Assembly: GCA_003105035.1 (NCBI GenBank)
Contig: PQAL01000013.1
Coordinates: 47,802-111,801 of the forward strand
Direction of reading: 5' to 3'
Source: Anaerolineales bacterium
GTDB taxonomy: Bacteria; Chloroflexota; Anaerolineae; Anaerolineales; UBA4823
DNA: 64,000 bases
This document shows, piece by piece, positions 34,933 through 43,220 of this stretch (within the stretch, counting starts at the first letter, position 1; every line of letters begins with the position of its first letter). Position numbers and translations under genes: made by a program. Below the pieces are notes generated by a model. The model made no database searches and had not been told where the DNA came from. It saw only the letters and a program-made list of their open reading frames with translations.

Positions 34933-37900
34933 ATGGCACGGAAACCCACGCTCACCAAGGTCATACTACCTCAGCGCCGTAAGGAGCTGTTTACCCGTCA
35001 GCGCTTGATCAACTTGCTGTACGACCTGCTGGACGAGAAGCTCATCCTGGTGATCGCCCCTGCTGGCTATGGAAAAACCTCCTTACTGATCGACTTTTCT
35101 TACCAGGTAGATCTACCGGTGTGCTGGTATGCGGTGGATGAGCTCGACCAGACGCCCGAGCGTTTCTTCACCTATTTCATCGCCGCCCTCAACCAGCGCT
35201 TCCCGGCTTTTGGTGAGTCATCGAAAACAGCCCTGGCGGCGATCAACCCCTTCAACCCGGATATCAACCAGCTTGTCTCGGTGATCGTTAACGATGCCTA
35301 CGAACACATCCAGGAGCATTTCCTGATCATCCTGGACGATTATCATTTCGTCAGTAGTGTAAAGGAAATCCAGGCATTCATCAACCGCTTCATCAATGAA
35401 TCAGCCGAGAACTGCCACTTAATCTTGAGTTCGCGCACCCTTCTCAGCCTGCCAGACCTGCCACTGCTGGTCGCCCGGTCGCAAGTGGGTGGCATGGGCT
35501 TTGAAGAATTAGCATTCCGGGCGGATGAGATCCAATCTTTTGTATTGCAGTACTACCACGTGACGTTATCCGAGGCTGCCTCGCAGGACCTGGCACGTGA
35601 CACAGAAGGGTGGATCACCGGGTTGATGTTGTCTGCTCAGGTGATGGGACCGGGGATGACCAACCAGATGCGGGCAGCACGAGTGACAGGCGTTGAGCTG
35701 TATACCTACCTGGCTGAAGAGATCCTGGATCAACAGACCCCGGAAGTAAGAGACTTTCTGCTGCGCACCTCATTCTTATACGAGTTCGATGCAGGCTTGT
35801 GTAGTGCCATCTGGGGAACTGAAGCCAATTGGCGCGCGCTGATTAATCAGGTGATCCAAAACAATCTGTTCGTGCTACCCGTGGGAGAGGATGGCAGGTG
35901 GCTACGCTACCATCATTTATTCGGGGAGTTCTTGCGAGCTCAATTTGTGAAAGAAAAGCCCGAGCAACTGGATGGCTTGTTACGCAGGATCGCCGCAGTG
36001 TATGCCGGGCGCGAAGAATGGGTAAACGCCCATTCAATTTACAATCGCCTCGGTGACCCTCAGGCTACCGCTGATCTGCTCGAACAAGCCGGCACGTCGC
36101 TCATCCGTAATACCCAGTCAGGCCTATTGGCTAAATGGCTGGATGAACTGCCGACTGACCTTTTGGAGGTGAGGCCAACCTTGATTTCCCTCAAGGGCAC
36201 GGTATTATTAATCCAGGGGCAGGTGGAGAAAAGCCTGGAATATCTTGACCGAGCCGAAGCTGCCCAACGGCAGGCAAATGATTGCCTTGGGTTGGCACGC
36301 ACACTTGATCGGCGCGCAACTGCTCACCGGTATCGCGGTAATTACGAAGCTTCAATTCAGGATGGCACGGAGACGCTGGAACTTTCCAAAGGATTGCGTG
36401 AGTTACGTTCTGTTCGCGCTGGAGCGTTCCGGTCAATCGGGATAAGCCTGTATTACCAGGGGCAGCTTGAAAAAGCTGCGAAAATGTTGCACCAATCGTT
36501 ATCGATTTTTAAAGAACTAAGAGAAGACCAGAACGTGGCGCTGGTTCATATGGAGCTGGGTATCTGCAGCCAATATCAAGGGGATACAAGCGGTGCGGTC
36601 AGCCATAATGAACAAGCGCTGTCATATTGGCAGGCAGTACGCAATACGACCCGCCAGTCATCCGTACTGAACAATTTGGGGAGCTTATACCACCTGGCAG
36701 GAGCTTACTCTGAAGCAGCCAAGCTCTTTGAACAGGCGCTAATATTGGCGAGGAGCAACAACTTCCTGCGCAGTGAAGCCTACTTATTATTTAACCTGGG
36801 TAACCTGTATGCAGACCTTGAAGCCAACGACAGCGCTCGCGACGCATTCCAGAAAACAAGCGATATCTGCCAGAAATTGGATGACCATTTCCTGCTGCTC
36901 AATGTGGAGCTGGCCGAATCCACGCTGGCCAGGCGTGAAGGTAAATACGTGCGCGCCAATGCATATCTGCGGTCGGCTAAAGAGCTGGTTGAAAAAAGCC
37001 ATTCCAGCTTCGAAAATAGCCTGTGGGCATTGGAGGCAGGGAATGTCGCCCTCGCTGAGAATAAGCTGGAGGCTGCCCTTGAACATCTGAGATGTGCCTA
37101 TGACATCTTCAGTGAAGGTGGGCAGAAATTAGAAGCCGCTAGTGCGGCTCTGCTGCTATGTAATACTTACTCCCTTAAAGGTGACTTACAAGCTGCACAA
37201 ACATCGATGGAGCAAGTGCTTGATTGGGTGCATGATTTGGAAAGCATCCAACCACTGATCGTGGCGGGTCGGGTTGCTAAAGAAGTACTTCGAAAGTATA
37301 TGGAAGATGTCAGAATTGGAGCTCCAGTTGTAAAGCTACTTAACCGGATCGAGAATTTTGAGCGGCAAATCCCAGGGCTGCGACGCAAGCTTCGACCGCA
37401 TACCGCGACGGTGCTACTCATTCCTCCAAAACTCAGCATCCATGCGCTTGGCCGTGCCCAGGTAAAACTGGATGGTAAACCAGTGACTACTCCGAGCTGG
37501 GCTAACCAGAAGCGCGCACGTGAGCTATTCTTCTTTATGGCTACCCATCCGAACAAAAGCCTGACCAAGGAAGAAATCGGATTGGTCCTGTGGCCCGATA
37601 GCTCAACGGAACAGCTGCGGCTTCAGTTCAGGAATACGTTATATTACATCCGCTATTCCCTCGGACAAGATGTGGTCATCAGCAGTGATCGCCGGTACAA
37701 TTTTAATGCTGACCTCGATTACAGCTATGATGCGCAGGATTTTGAGCACAAAGTGCTCCAGTCAGAACGTGCAGAAACGCCCGCACAAAAAATCGCCCTG
37801 CTTCAGGAAGGCCTGGCTATCTACCAGGGAGAGTTCTTCCCAGAAGGAGAGGGGATGTGGGTTGTGACTGAGCGCCAGCGATTAGGTGAGCTTCACGAGC

Positions 37901-38154
37901 ACGCACAACTGACCCTGGCACAACTGCTATTAGAGCAGGGCGAAGCTAAAGCTTCGTTATCGTACTCTCAGCTAATCCTGGCAGATAATCATTGCATGGA
38001 ATCGGCCCACCGACTGGCTATGCAAGCCTATGCCGCACTGGGCAACCGCTCGGGGATAAAGAACCAGTATGAGCAATGTAAGCAATACCTGATGGAAGAG
38101 TTGGGGCTCGAACCTTCATCAGACACAGAGCAACTCTATAAATTAATCAATTAA
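34933..38154 (+). CDS. MalT-like STAND ATPase with BTAD transcription activator domain
   Basis: A 1073-residue regulator. The N-terminal signal-transduction ATPase (about 20-330) has Walker A APAGYGKTS (residues 42-50) and Walker B LIILDDYH. A long TPR-like helical repeat array follows (about 370-800). The C-terminus (about 835-1073) has a winged helix (WANQKRARELFFFMATHPNKSLTKEEI, VLWPD) and a bacterial transcriptional activator domain, as in SARP regulators. Such proteins assemble on ligand and activate nearby genes. Three small or signalling genes follow on the same strand, the likely targets or partners. Confidence 0.93.
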   Translation: MARKPTLTKVILPQRRKELFTRQRLINLLYDLLDEKLILVIAPAGYGKTSLLIDFSYQVDLPVCWYAVDELDQTPERFFTYFIAALNQRFPAFGESSKTALAAINPFNPDINQLVSVIVNDAYEHIQEHFLIILDDYHFVSSVKEIQAFINRFINESAENCHLILSSRTLLSLPDLPLLVARSQVGGMGFEELAFRADEIQSFVLQYYHVTLSEAASQDLARDTEGWITGLMLSAQVMGPGMTNQMRAARVTGVELYTYLAEEILDQQTPEVRDFLLRTSFLYEFDAGLCSAIWGTEANWRALINQVIQNNLFVLPVGEDGRWLRYHHLFGEFLRAQFVKEKPEQLDGLLRRIAAVYAGREEWVNAHSIYNRLGDPQATADLLEQAGTSLIRNTQSGLLAKWLDELPTDLLEVRPTLISLKGTVLLIQGQVEKSLEYLDRAEAAQRQANDCLGLARTLDRRATAHRYRGNYEASIQDGTETLELSKGLRELRSVRAGAFRSIGISLYYQGQLEKAAKMLHQSLSIFKELREDQNVALVHMELGICSQYQGDTSGAVSHNEQALSYWQAVRNTTRQSSVLNNLGSLYHLAGAYSEAAKLFEQALILARSNNFLRSEAYLLFNLGNLYADLEANDSARDAFQKTSDICQKLDDHFLLLNVELAESTLARREGKYVRANAYLRSAKELVEKSHSSFENSLWALEAGNVALAENKLEAALEHLRCAYDIFSEGGQKLEAASAALLLCNTYSLKGDLQAAQTSMEQVLDWVHDLESIQPLIVAGRVAKEVLRKYMEDVRIGAPVVKLLNRIENFERQIPGLRRKLRPHTATVLLIPPKLSIHALGRAQVKLDGKPVTTPSWANQKRARELFFFMATHPNKSLTKEEIGLVLWPDSSTEQLRLQFRNTLYYIRYSLGQDVVISSDRRYNFNADLDYSYDAQDFEHKVLQSERAETPAQKIALLQEGLAIYQGEFFPEGEGMWVVTERQRLGELHEHAQLTLAQLLLEQGEAKASLSYSQLILADNHCMESAHRLAMQAYAALGNRSGIKNQYEQCKQYLMEELGLEPSSDTEQLYKLIN

Positions 38155-38291
38155 CCACTCAGAAGCAAATCAATCCATGCAATAGAATTGGTGATTTATT
38201 AATCTTTAACAGACTGTTTCGAGGACTTGATTGTGTAATAATATGGAGATAAAGTACGATCATATACCATTTTTTAAGAGGAGATATTCAA

Positions 38292-38438
38292 ATGAACACC
38301 TGCCTTTCCAATATTTATTTAAAGTTCGCCAAGTTCGATGCCCGCTATGTTCGCTTTGCCCTCGTAATCATCACATTAGTCGCTTCGGGTCGTTTTGTTA
38401 TCATGGGCCTGCCCATGCCTGGTGATGTGAGTGGATAA
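38292..38438 (+). CDS. 48-residue small hydrophobic protein
   Basis: ATG to TAA gives 48 residues: a polar N-terminal part (MNTCLSNIYLKFAKFDARYV), a hydrophobic segment (FALVIITLVASG) and a Gly/Pro-rich tail (MGLPMPGDVSG). A strong GAGGAG ribosome site lies 8 nt before the ATG, better than that of any competing frame. It stands between the STAND regulator and the NHLP-like gene. I recognise no family. Candidates are a membrane micropeptide, a secreted signal or a leader peptide. Confidence 0.5.
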   Translation: MNTCLSNIYLKFAKFDARYVRFALVIITLVASGRFVIMGLPMPGDVSG

Positions 38439-38518
38439 TTGGTATCCAGCCAATCCACACATGCCAATCAGAAATCATCACCAATATCCATATGATCCTA
38501 ATGATCGAGGAAAATCCA

Positions 38519-38848
38519 ATGTTAATGATTGATTCCCCATCAACACAAATCAGTACACAGCTTGATCATCCGTCATCGAATGATGAGCTGAATCGCCTGT
38601 TGTGTGCAGCTGTGGTAAGCAAGAGCTTCCGCGGCATGCTGATGGCAAATCCAACACTCGCTGCGTCATCCGGGTATCAGGGAGAGACATTCAACCTGAA
38701 CGATGAGGATCAGAGCTGGCTCTCATCCATGCGCCCCACCAGCCTGGTGGATTTTGCTGCCAACCTGGCGAACTACCAGAAAAATGCCCAGGAAAGCCGG
38801 GTAAATCTACCCGTTGAACCTGTCAGACAGTATGTGAGAGTGAATTAG
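38519..38848 (+). CDS. NHLP-like (Nif11/nitrile-hydratase leader clan) small protein
   Basis: A 109-residue protein with pattern NRLLCAAVVSKSFRGML, NPTLAASSGY, then L-DEDQSWLSSMRPTSLVDFAANL. From memory this resembles proteins of the NHLP clan (for example the Os1348 group), related to RiPP leader peptides but with no Cys-rich core. The tail after residue 85 is short and polar. GAGG lies 8 nt before the ATG at 38519; an in-frame ATG at 38492 is less good. It sits between a 48-residue peptide and a PAS-GAF-HD-GYP gene. Function unknown; the family call is moderate. Confidence 0.6.
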   Translation: MLMIDSPSTQISTQLDHPSSNDELNRLLCAAVVSKSFRGMLMANPTLAASSGYQGETFNLNDEDQSWLSSMRPTSLVDFAANLANYQKNAQESRVNLPVEPVRQYVRVN

Positions 38849-38906
38849 AACTAGATATTAACAAATATTACTAGTAGAAGGAATTTCTAGCCTGAACAGA
38901 GATGTT

Positions 38907-40385
38907 GTGCTGCGGGAATTAAATCCCCGCTTTAATACATTGCTTGATCACATCCCTGGCATGGTATACCAGTGTCGCAATGATTCTAGGCGCACTCTGG
39001 AATACGCCAGCAGGGGATGTCTGGAACTAACCGGATATCTGGCGGAGGACCTGGTTAGGAACCGGCTCACTGCCTATGGCGACCTGATCCACCCGGATGA
39101 TCGGGAAATGGTGTGGATCAATATCCAAAATGCCATTGTGCAGCAGAAACCATTTGAGTTGGTCTACCGCATCCATACCCAAAACCGCCAGATCAAATGG
39201 GTCAGGGAAGTCGGGAGTGGCCCTCTAAAACTAGACGGATCACACCAGTACCTGGAAGGTTTCATCTCCGACATTACCGATTGGAAGGTTGCGGAGGAAA
39301 CGATCCAGCGCCAGGTATGCCGCCTGCAAGCGCTACGCACGATCGACACGGCCATCTCCGCGGGACCTGACCTGCAATTTACATTGGGCGTGCTGCTCGA
39401 GCAGATTGTGGCCCAGCTCAACGTGGATGCTGCCTCCATTCTCCTGCATAAGATTGGCTCACCGGTTCTCGAGTATAGTGCCTGGCGCGGATTCCGCACA
39501 GAAGCCTTGCTCAATAAGATGATCCGTATGGGTGAAGGTTTCGCAGGGATGGTGGCTTTAACGCAGCAGATGATCCATATCCCGGACCTACCTCCCGAAT
39601 CAAATATGGGAGCTCAACCCCTGCCTATCGAAGCGGAAGGATTTCGAGGGTACTACGGGATACCTCTGATCGCTAAGAAGCAGCTGAAAGGCGTGCTGGA
39701 GATCTTTTTACGCGCACCCCGGTCGATCGACCCTGAACGGCTGGAATTTCTTGAAGCACTGGCTGGGCAGGCTGCCATCGCACTCGATAACTCATCCCTG
39801 TTTGAGCAATTGCAGGATTCGAACAGTGAGCTTTCGATCGCGTATGACGCTACCCTGGAAGGTTGGGCCAAGGCTCTCGAGCTGCGCGACCGTGAAACGG
39901 TTGGTCACGCTCACCGGGTGATTGAAATGACGTTGCGAGTGGCGAACATACTCGGAATCGACGGCGAAACGTTGCTTCACTTAAGACGAGGTGCATTGTT
40001 GCATGACATCGGTAAGATGGGCATTCCCGATTCAATATTGTTAAAACCTGGCCCACTTACCCCAGCTGAATGGGAGATCATGCGTCAACATCCATTGCAT
40101 GCCTTTGAGATGCTGAAGACCATCGATTACCTCTCCCCAGCCCTTGAGATTCCATACTGCCACCATGAGAGGTGGGATGGGAAAGGTTATCCACAAGGCT
40201 TGCAGGGTACTGCCATCCCGCTTTCGGCGCGCATCTTTGCCGTTGTTGATGTATGGGATGCCCTTACTTCGAAACGGCCTTACCGTTATGCCTGGTCCGA
40301 ACAGCAAGCTTTGGAATATATCTTGCGAGAGTCGGGCAGGCATTTTGATCCCGAGGTAGTAAAGGTCTTCATTAGCAAACTATAA
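38907..40385 (+). CDS. PAS-GAF-HD-GYP phosphodiesterase
   Basis: A 492-residue cytoplasmic signalling protein. PAS/PAC covers about 8-125 (DHIPGMVYQCRNDSR, VREVGSGP, DITDWK), GAF about 140-300, and HD-GYP about 310-490. The HD-GYP domain keeps its metal ligands and motif: GHAHRV, LLHDIGKMGIPD, HHERWDGKGYPQGL and DVWDALTSKRPYR. It should hydrolyse c-di-GMP and so oppose the GGDEF protein at 6510. The frame starts at GTG 38907; no strong ribosome site is present, so the start is uncertain. It lies 58 nt after the NHLP-like gene, likely in one operon. Confidence 0.92.
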   Translation: MLRELNPRFNTLLDHIPGMVYQCRNDSRRTLEYASRGCLELTGYLAEDLVRNRLTAYGDLIHPDDREMVWINIQNAIVQQKPFELVYRIHTQNRQIKWVREVGSGPLKLDGSHQYLEGFISDITDWKVAEETIQRQVCRLQALRTIDTAISAGPDLQFTLGVLLEQIVAQLNVDAASILLHKIGSPVLEYSAWRGFRTEALLNKMIRMGEGFAGMVALTQQMIHIPDLPPESNMGAQPLPIEAEGFRGYYGIPLIAKKQLKGVLEIFLRAPRSIDPERLEFLEALAGQAAIALDNSSLFEQLQDSNSELSIAYDATLEGWAKALELRDRETVGHAHRVIEMTLRVANILGIDGETLLHLRRGALLHDIGKMGIPDSILLKPGPLTPAEWEIMRQHPLHAFEMLKTIDYLSPALEIPYCHHERWDGKGYPQGLQGTAIPLSARIFAVVDVWDALTSKRPYRYAWSEQQALEYILRESGRHFDPEVVKVFISKL

Positions 40386-40400
40386 AGGTTAAAAGCACGA

Positions 40401-40420
40401 TGCACTTCTTCAGAAGTGCA
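40401..40420 (+). terminator. hairpin after the HD-GYP gene
   Basis: TGCACTTCT and AGAAGTGCA form a 9-bp stem with a very tight 2-nt centre (in practice a smaller stem with 4-nt loop), followed by CCGTTTAATTT. It is a weak intrinsic terminator. Confidence 0.5.
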
Positions 40421-40526
40421 CCGTTTAATTTCGTAAATCCAACCAAATGAGAGTTGCTTCTATCTCTCGCTTATTGAAAGCAGAGATCCACTGGTTGGTT
40501 GGCAAGCCAGTGTAAAAACAGACGAT

Positions 40527-40721
40527 TTACTTTTTCTTCAAAACGGGCAGCCCGGTCTTGCTTTCGGTCACCACATAACCTTGTGGAACCAAATCCAATG
40601 CGCCCGCCTTTTGAGTCTTTGCAAAGTAATAAAGGTGCTGTTTCTTTCCACTCTTTAGGACACGCGTCGTGGCATGGAGAAAATAAGTTTGCCCCTTCGA
40701 GTTTTTAAAACTGAATGCCAT
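40527..40721 (-). CDS. small basic protein of unknown function
   Basis: A 64-residue protein opening MAFSFKNSKGQTYFLH and ending in a conserved-looking GLPVLKKK. I recall similar small proteins in many bacteria (motifs LYYFAK, ALDLVPQGY, TGLP-LKK) with no assigned function. The pattern of alternating aromatic and polar residues suggests a compact beta fold. A good AGGAG ribosome site supports the start. It is separate from both flanking units. Confidence 0.75.
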   Translation of the reverse strand: MAFSFKNSKGQTYFLHATTRVLKSGKKQHLYYFAKTQKAGALDLVPQGYVVTESKTGLPVLKKK

Positions 40722-40870
40722 AGATGTGCTCCTTTCTTCTCATTTGGATGGTATGAGAATAATTTTCCGAGCCGAATTACTCGGATAAATTAATCATACA
40801 TCAATTATCGAAAATAGGGGGATTAAATAAGCATGAGTATTCAGTCGTTACTTCTCCCTACCTCCATAGA

Positions 40871-41686
40871 TTATTGGATTAAAAATATCATGCCCAGCAC
40901 ATAGGGTAACAGTGCTAACAGGCCAAGTAGCGGATTCCGGCCTTTTCGCCGGTTTTTGTTATCCCAGCTAAATAGGTAGACAGATAATCCAAAGGAAATA
41001 ATACAGCTAACAAGTAAAATGACAACCGACCAAATCGGGTCGAAGGAAGGTGGCATGCCAAATGCCAACCCGCGCCAGGCGTTCATGGCGTAGCTCGTGG
41101 GGAGGAGGAGTGATACGCGGTACAACGCAGGTGGCAACATGCTGGCAGGAATCATCAAGCCACCCAGGATCATGGAAGGCAGAAAGATGGCCTGGCTGTA
41201 TAAGACAATCAGCCGTGAATTGGGTGATATCACCCCGATTAACATGCCAAGGCTGGCGAAAGTGAAGGCGGTGATCACGAAGACCAGGATAAAATATCCC
41301 CAATTTATGGGTATGCCAGCTTTAAATAGCGGTCCAGCTGTGAAGGTAATGATCAGGGCAACCAAAAGCATGTGAACAAAGCTGCTCAAAACAGGAATTG
41401 TGATGATCGAGAGTGCAGGAACGCCGTTGATCTTGAAACTACGAAAAATCCCGGCTTCGCGTGCGTCTACGATCGGATTAGGCAAGCCTAAAAGGGTGCA
41501 GGCCATCATCGCTACCAGGATCATGGCGGGGATCATGGTGGGTGCGAAGGTAGGGTTAAGGCCTGTCATGAGCAAGCCCATCAAGGCATAGAAGCCAAGT
41601 GGAAACAGATAGTTCAATAAGAGCAGTGATTTATCGCGCAGGCCAGTCCGAAAATCATAGAGAAAATGATGTGAAAATGCGTTCAT
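40871..41686 (-). CDS. ABC-2 type exporter permease
   Basis: A 271-residue membrane protein with six hydrophobic segments of the ABC-2 family (GVISPNSRLIVLYSQAIFLPSMILGGLMIP is the typical conserved loop and helix before the last segments). It would form a dimer with two copies of the ATPase encoded just upstream, with a 4-nt overlap. Family substrates are drugs, lipids or polysaccharides; none can be assigned here. Confidence 0.9.
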   Translation of the reverse strand: MNAFSHHFLYDFRTGLRDKSLLLLNYLFPLGFYALMGLLMTGLNPTFAPTMIPAMILVAMMACTLLGLPNPIVDAREAGIFRSFKINGVPALSIITIPVLSSFVHMLLVALIITFTAGPLFKAGIPINWGYFILVFVITAFTFASLGMLIGVISPNSRLIVLYSQAIFLPSMILGGLMIPASMLPPALYRVSLLLPTSYAMNAWRGLAFGMPPSFDPIWSVVILLVSCIISFGLSVYLFSWDNKNRRKGRNPLLGLLALLPYVLGMIFLIQ

Positions 41687-42612
41687 AGCTTGTCTCCGGT
41701 GAGGTTTTCGGGTTGGGTAATCTCAAGGAAGCGGTCTTCAAGCGACGGCCGTTCCACACGCAAGTCGATCAGTTTATCTGCGTTCAGTTTGAGGTATGCT
41801 AAGACTGCGGGAACTGTCTCACCAGCATCTCGGCTGTAATAAACCACATACTCATCTTTGCTAAACATCTGAGAGACTGCAGGAAACTCATGCGTACCCT
41901 TAGATAAACTTGATAGTTCAGAAGAAACGGAAATCTTGACCAGCCCGCTTCCAGTAGCAGTCAGCTGAGTTGGTGAACCGGTAGCCGCGATCTTGCCTTT
42001 GAGTAAAATCGCCACACGGTTAGCCATTTTTTCAGCTTCAGCCATGTCATGGGTTGCCAGGATGATCGTCGTTCCTTTGGCCTGCAGCTCACGCATGACC
42101 TCATGGAGCTCGACCCGTGAACCGACGTCCAATCCAGCAGTGGGTTCATCAAGCAGCACAAGCGGCGGGTTATGGGCAACTGCGAGTGCCAGTGAGAGCC
42201 GTCGCTGTTGACCCGTTGAGAGCGTGGAAAACTGGGCGTTTAACTTCTCACCTAACCCCAAGCGTTCCAACATGTCGTGGCGGGGGCTGACCCGATGGTA
42301 TGCACAGAAAAATTCCATCGCCTCATGCGGTGTCATGCTGCCTGGCAGCCCTGAAGATTGCAGCTGGACACCGATCAGGCTGGTCACGCGGGTTGGAGAG
42401 TGGACCGGATCGACGCCTAAAATATTTAATGATCCAGCAGTGGGATGGCGCAGGCCCTCCAGGGTCTCCATCGTAGTGGTTTTTCCCGCTCCATTAGGAC
42501 CTAACAATCCAAAAATCTCACCACGATTGACTTCAAAACTAATCTTGTCCACGGCCACCGTTTCACCATAGACCTTGCGGAAATCATGTACCTGAACAAC
42601 AACATCCTGCAT
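41683..42612 (-). CDS. ABC-2 type exporter ATPase
   Basis: A 309-residue ATPase with Walker A GPNGAGKTT, signature LSTGQQRRLSLA, Walker B LVLLDEPTAGLD and switch ATHDMAEAE. The C-terminal 80 residues after the ATPase domain are typical of DrrA-like drug/antibiotic exporters (SVSSEL..., DLRVERPSLEDRFLEIT). AGGAG precedes the ATG. It is coupled to the permease gene by a 4-nt overlap. No regulator is adjacent. Confidence 0.92.
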   Translation of the reverse strand: MQDVVVQVHDFRKVYGETVAVDKISFEVNRGEIFGLLGPNGAGKTTTMETLEGLRHPTAGSLNILGVDPVHSPTRVTSLIGVQLQSSGLPGSMTPHEAMEFFCAYHRVSPRHDMLERLGLGEKLNAQFSTLSTGQQRRLSLALAVAHNPPLVLLDEPTAGLDVGSRVELHEVMRELQAKGTTIILATHDMAEAEKMANRVAILLKGKIAATGSPTQLTATGSGLVKISVSSELSSLSKGTHEFPAVSQMFSKDEYVVYYSRDAGETVPAVLAYLKLNADKLIDLRVERPSLEDRFLEITQPENLTGDKL

Positions 42613-42784
42613 GGGACTACTCCTTAGCGAACATTCTTAGGCCAGATTTTAAGTATATAACGAAAATCAAAACATGTGATTCTCAGATTAATGGAAATAC
42701 ATCCTATGATATCCAGGCTTATCGAAGGTACTAGACAAAATCATAAGATTGGGTATTAATAAAACGAGATGATGATTTTAAAGC

Positions 42785-42818
42785 TACCACCTCCCAAACG
42801 CTTGTTTGGGAGGTGGTA
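42785..42818 (-). terminator. terminator after the DUF1059 gene
   Basis: A perfect 15-bp stem (42785-42799 with 42804-42818) and 4-nt loop, the strongest hairpin in the window. It lies about 100 nt after the DUF1059 stop. The U-run is modest on either strand. Confidence 0.65.
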
Positions 42819-42917
42819 TATATTTTATCCTCGGAACCCATTTCCCCCTGCTCAATTCAGGTGCCCATGCACCTCATACGTCGCGTGATTTTAGCAGAAT
42901 TCCCCCTAAGCATATAG

Positions 42918-43103
42918 CTAATGAGTCAGGCGCGTCAAGGTCTTATCCAAATCTGCTTTCTGCTGTGGTGACATCTTTGCCAGGAAATCCGGATGCACGC
43001 TTTGAGTGTGCTCTATGGCCTTCTTTTTCACTTCTTCGAGTGTGTTCCCCCTGGCCACGTAACTGCAATTCGTTCCCAAATCTTTACATTCTAATTTCAT
43101 CAT
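42918..43103 (-). CDS. DUF1059 small protein
   Basis: A 61-residue protein with the DUF1059 pattern LECKDLGTNCSYVARG-TLEEV-KKAIEHTQSVHP. The two cysteines and the downstream His could bind a metal, but no function is established. The frame opens 15 nt earlier; GGAG 7 nt before the ATG at 43103 decides the start. A consensus-like promoter and an inverted repeat at its start point lie upstream, so it is probably a single, regulated gene. Confidence 0.85.
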   Translation of the reverse strand: MMKLECKDLGTNCSYVARGNTLEEVKKKAIEHTQSVHPDFLAKMSPQQKADLDKTLTRLTH

Positions 43104-43154
43104 AAAGGTTCTCCACAATCAGATATTATGCTGATATTTGTTCTCGACCTCATG

Positions 43155-43171
43155 ATGACCTTATTGGTCAT
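43155..43171 (-). promoter_or_regulatory. inverted repeat at the DUF1059 transcription start
   Basis: ATGACC-N5-GGTCAT (43155-43160 and 43166-43171) is perfect and begins 1-2 nt after the predicted transcription start, a usual repressor position. Confidence 0.45.
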
Positions 43172-43179
43172 ACAAGACT

Positions 43180-43208
43180 ATCTTACTCCCATTTATCGCA
43201 TTTGTCAA
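43180..43208 (-). promoter_or_regulatory. DUF1059 promoter
   Basis: Minus-strand TTGACA (43203-43208) and TAAGAT (43180-43185) with 17-bp spacing. Confidence 0.7.
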
Positions 43209-43220
43209 ATGAACAATTGA

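Noticed and set aside
38231..38425. 64-codon frame overlapping the 48-residue gene
   Set aside because: Poor start context and odd composition; the GAGGAG site serves the other frame.
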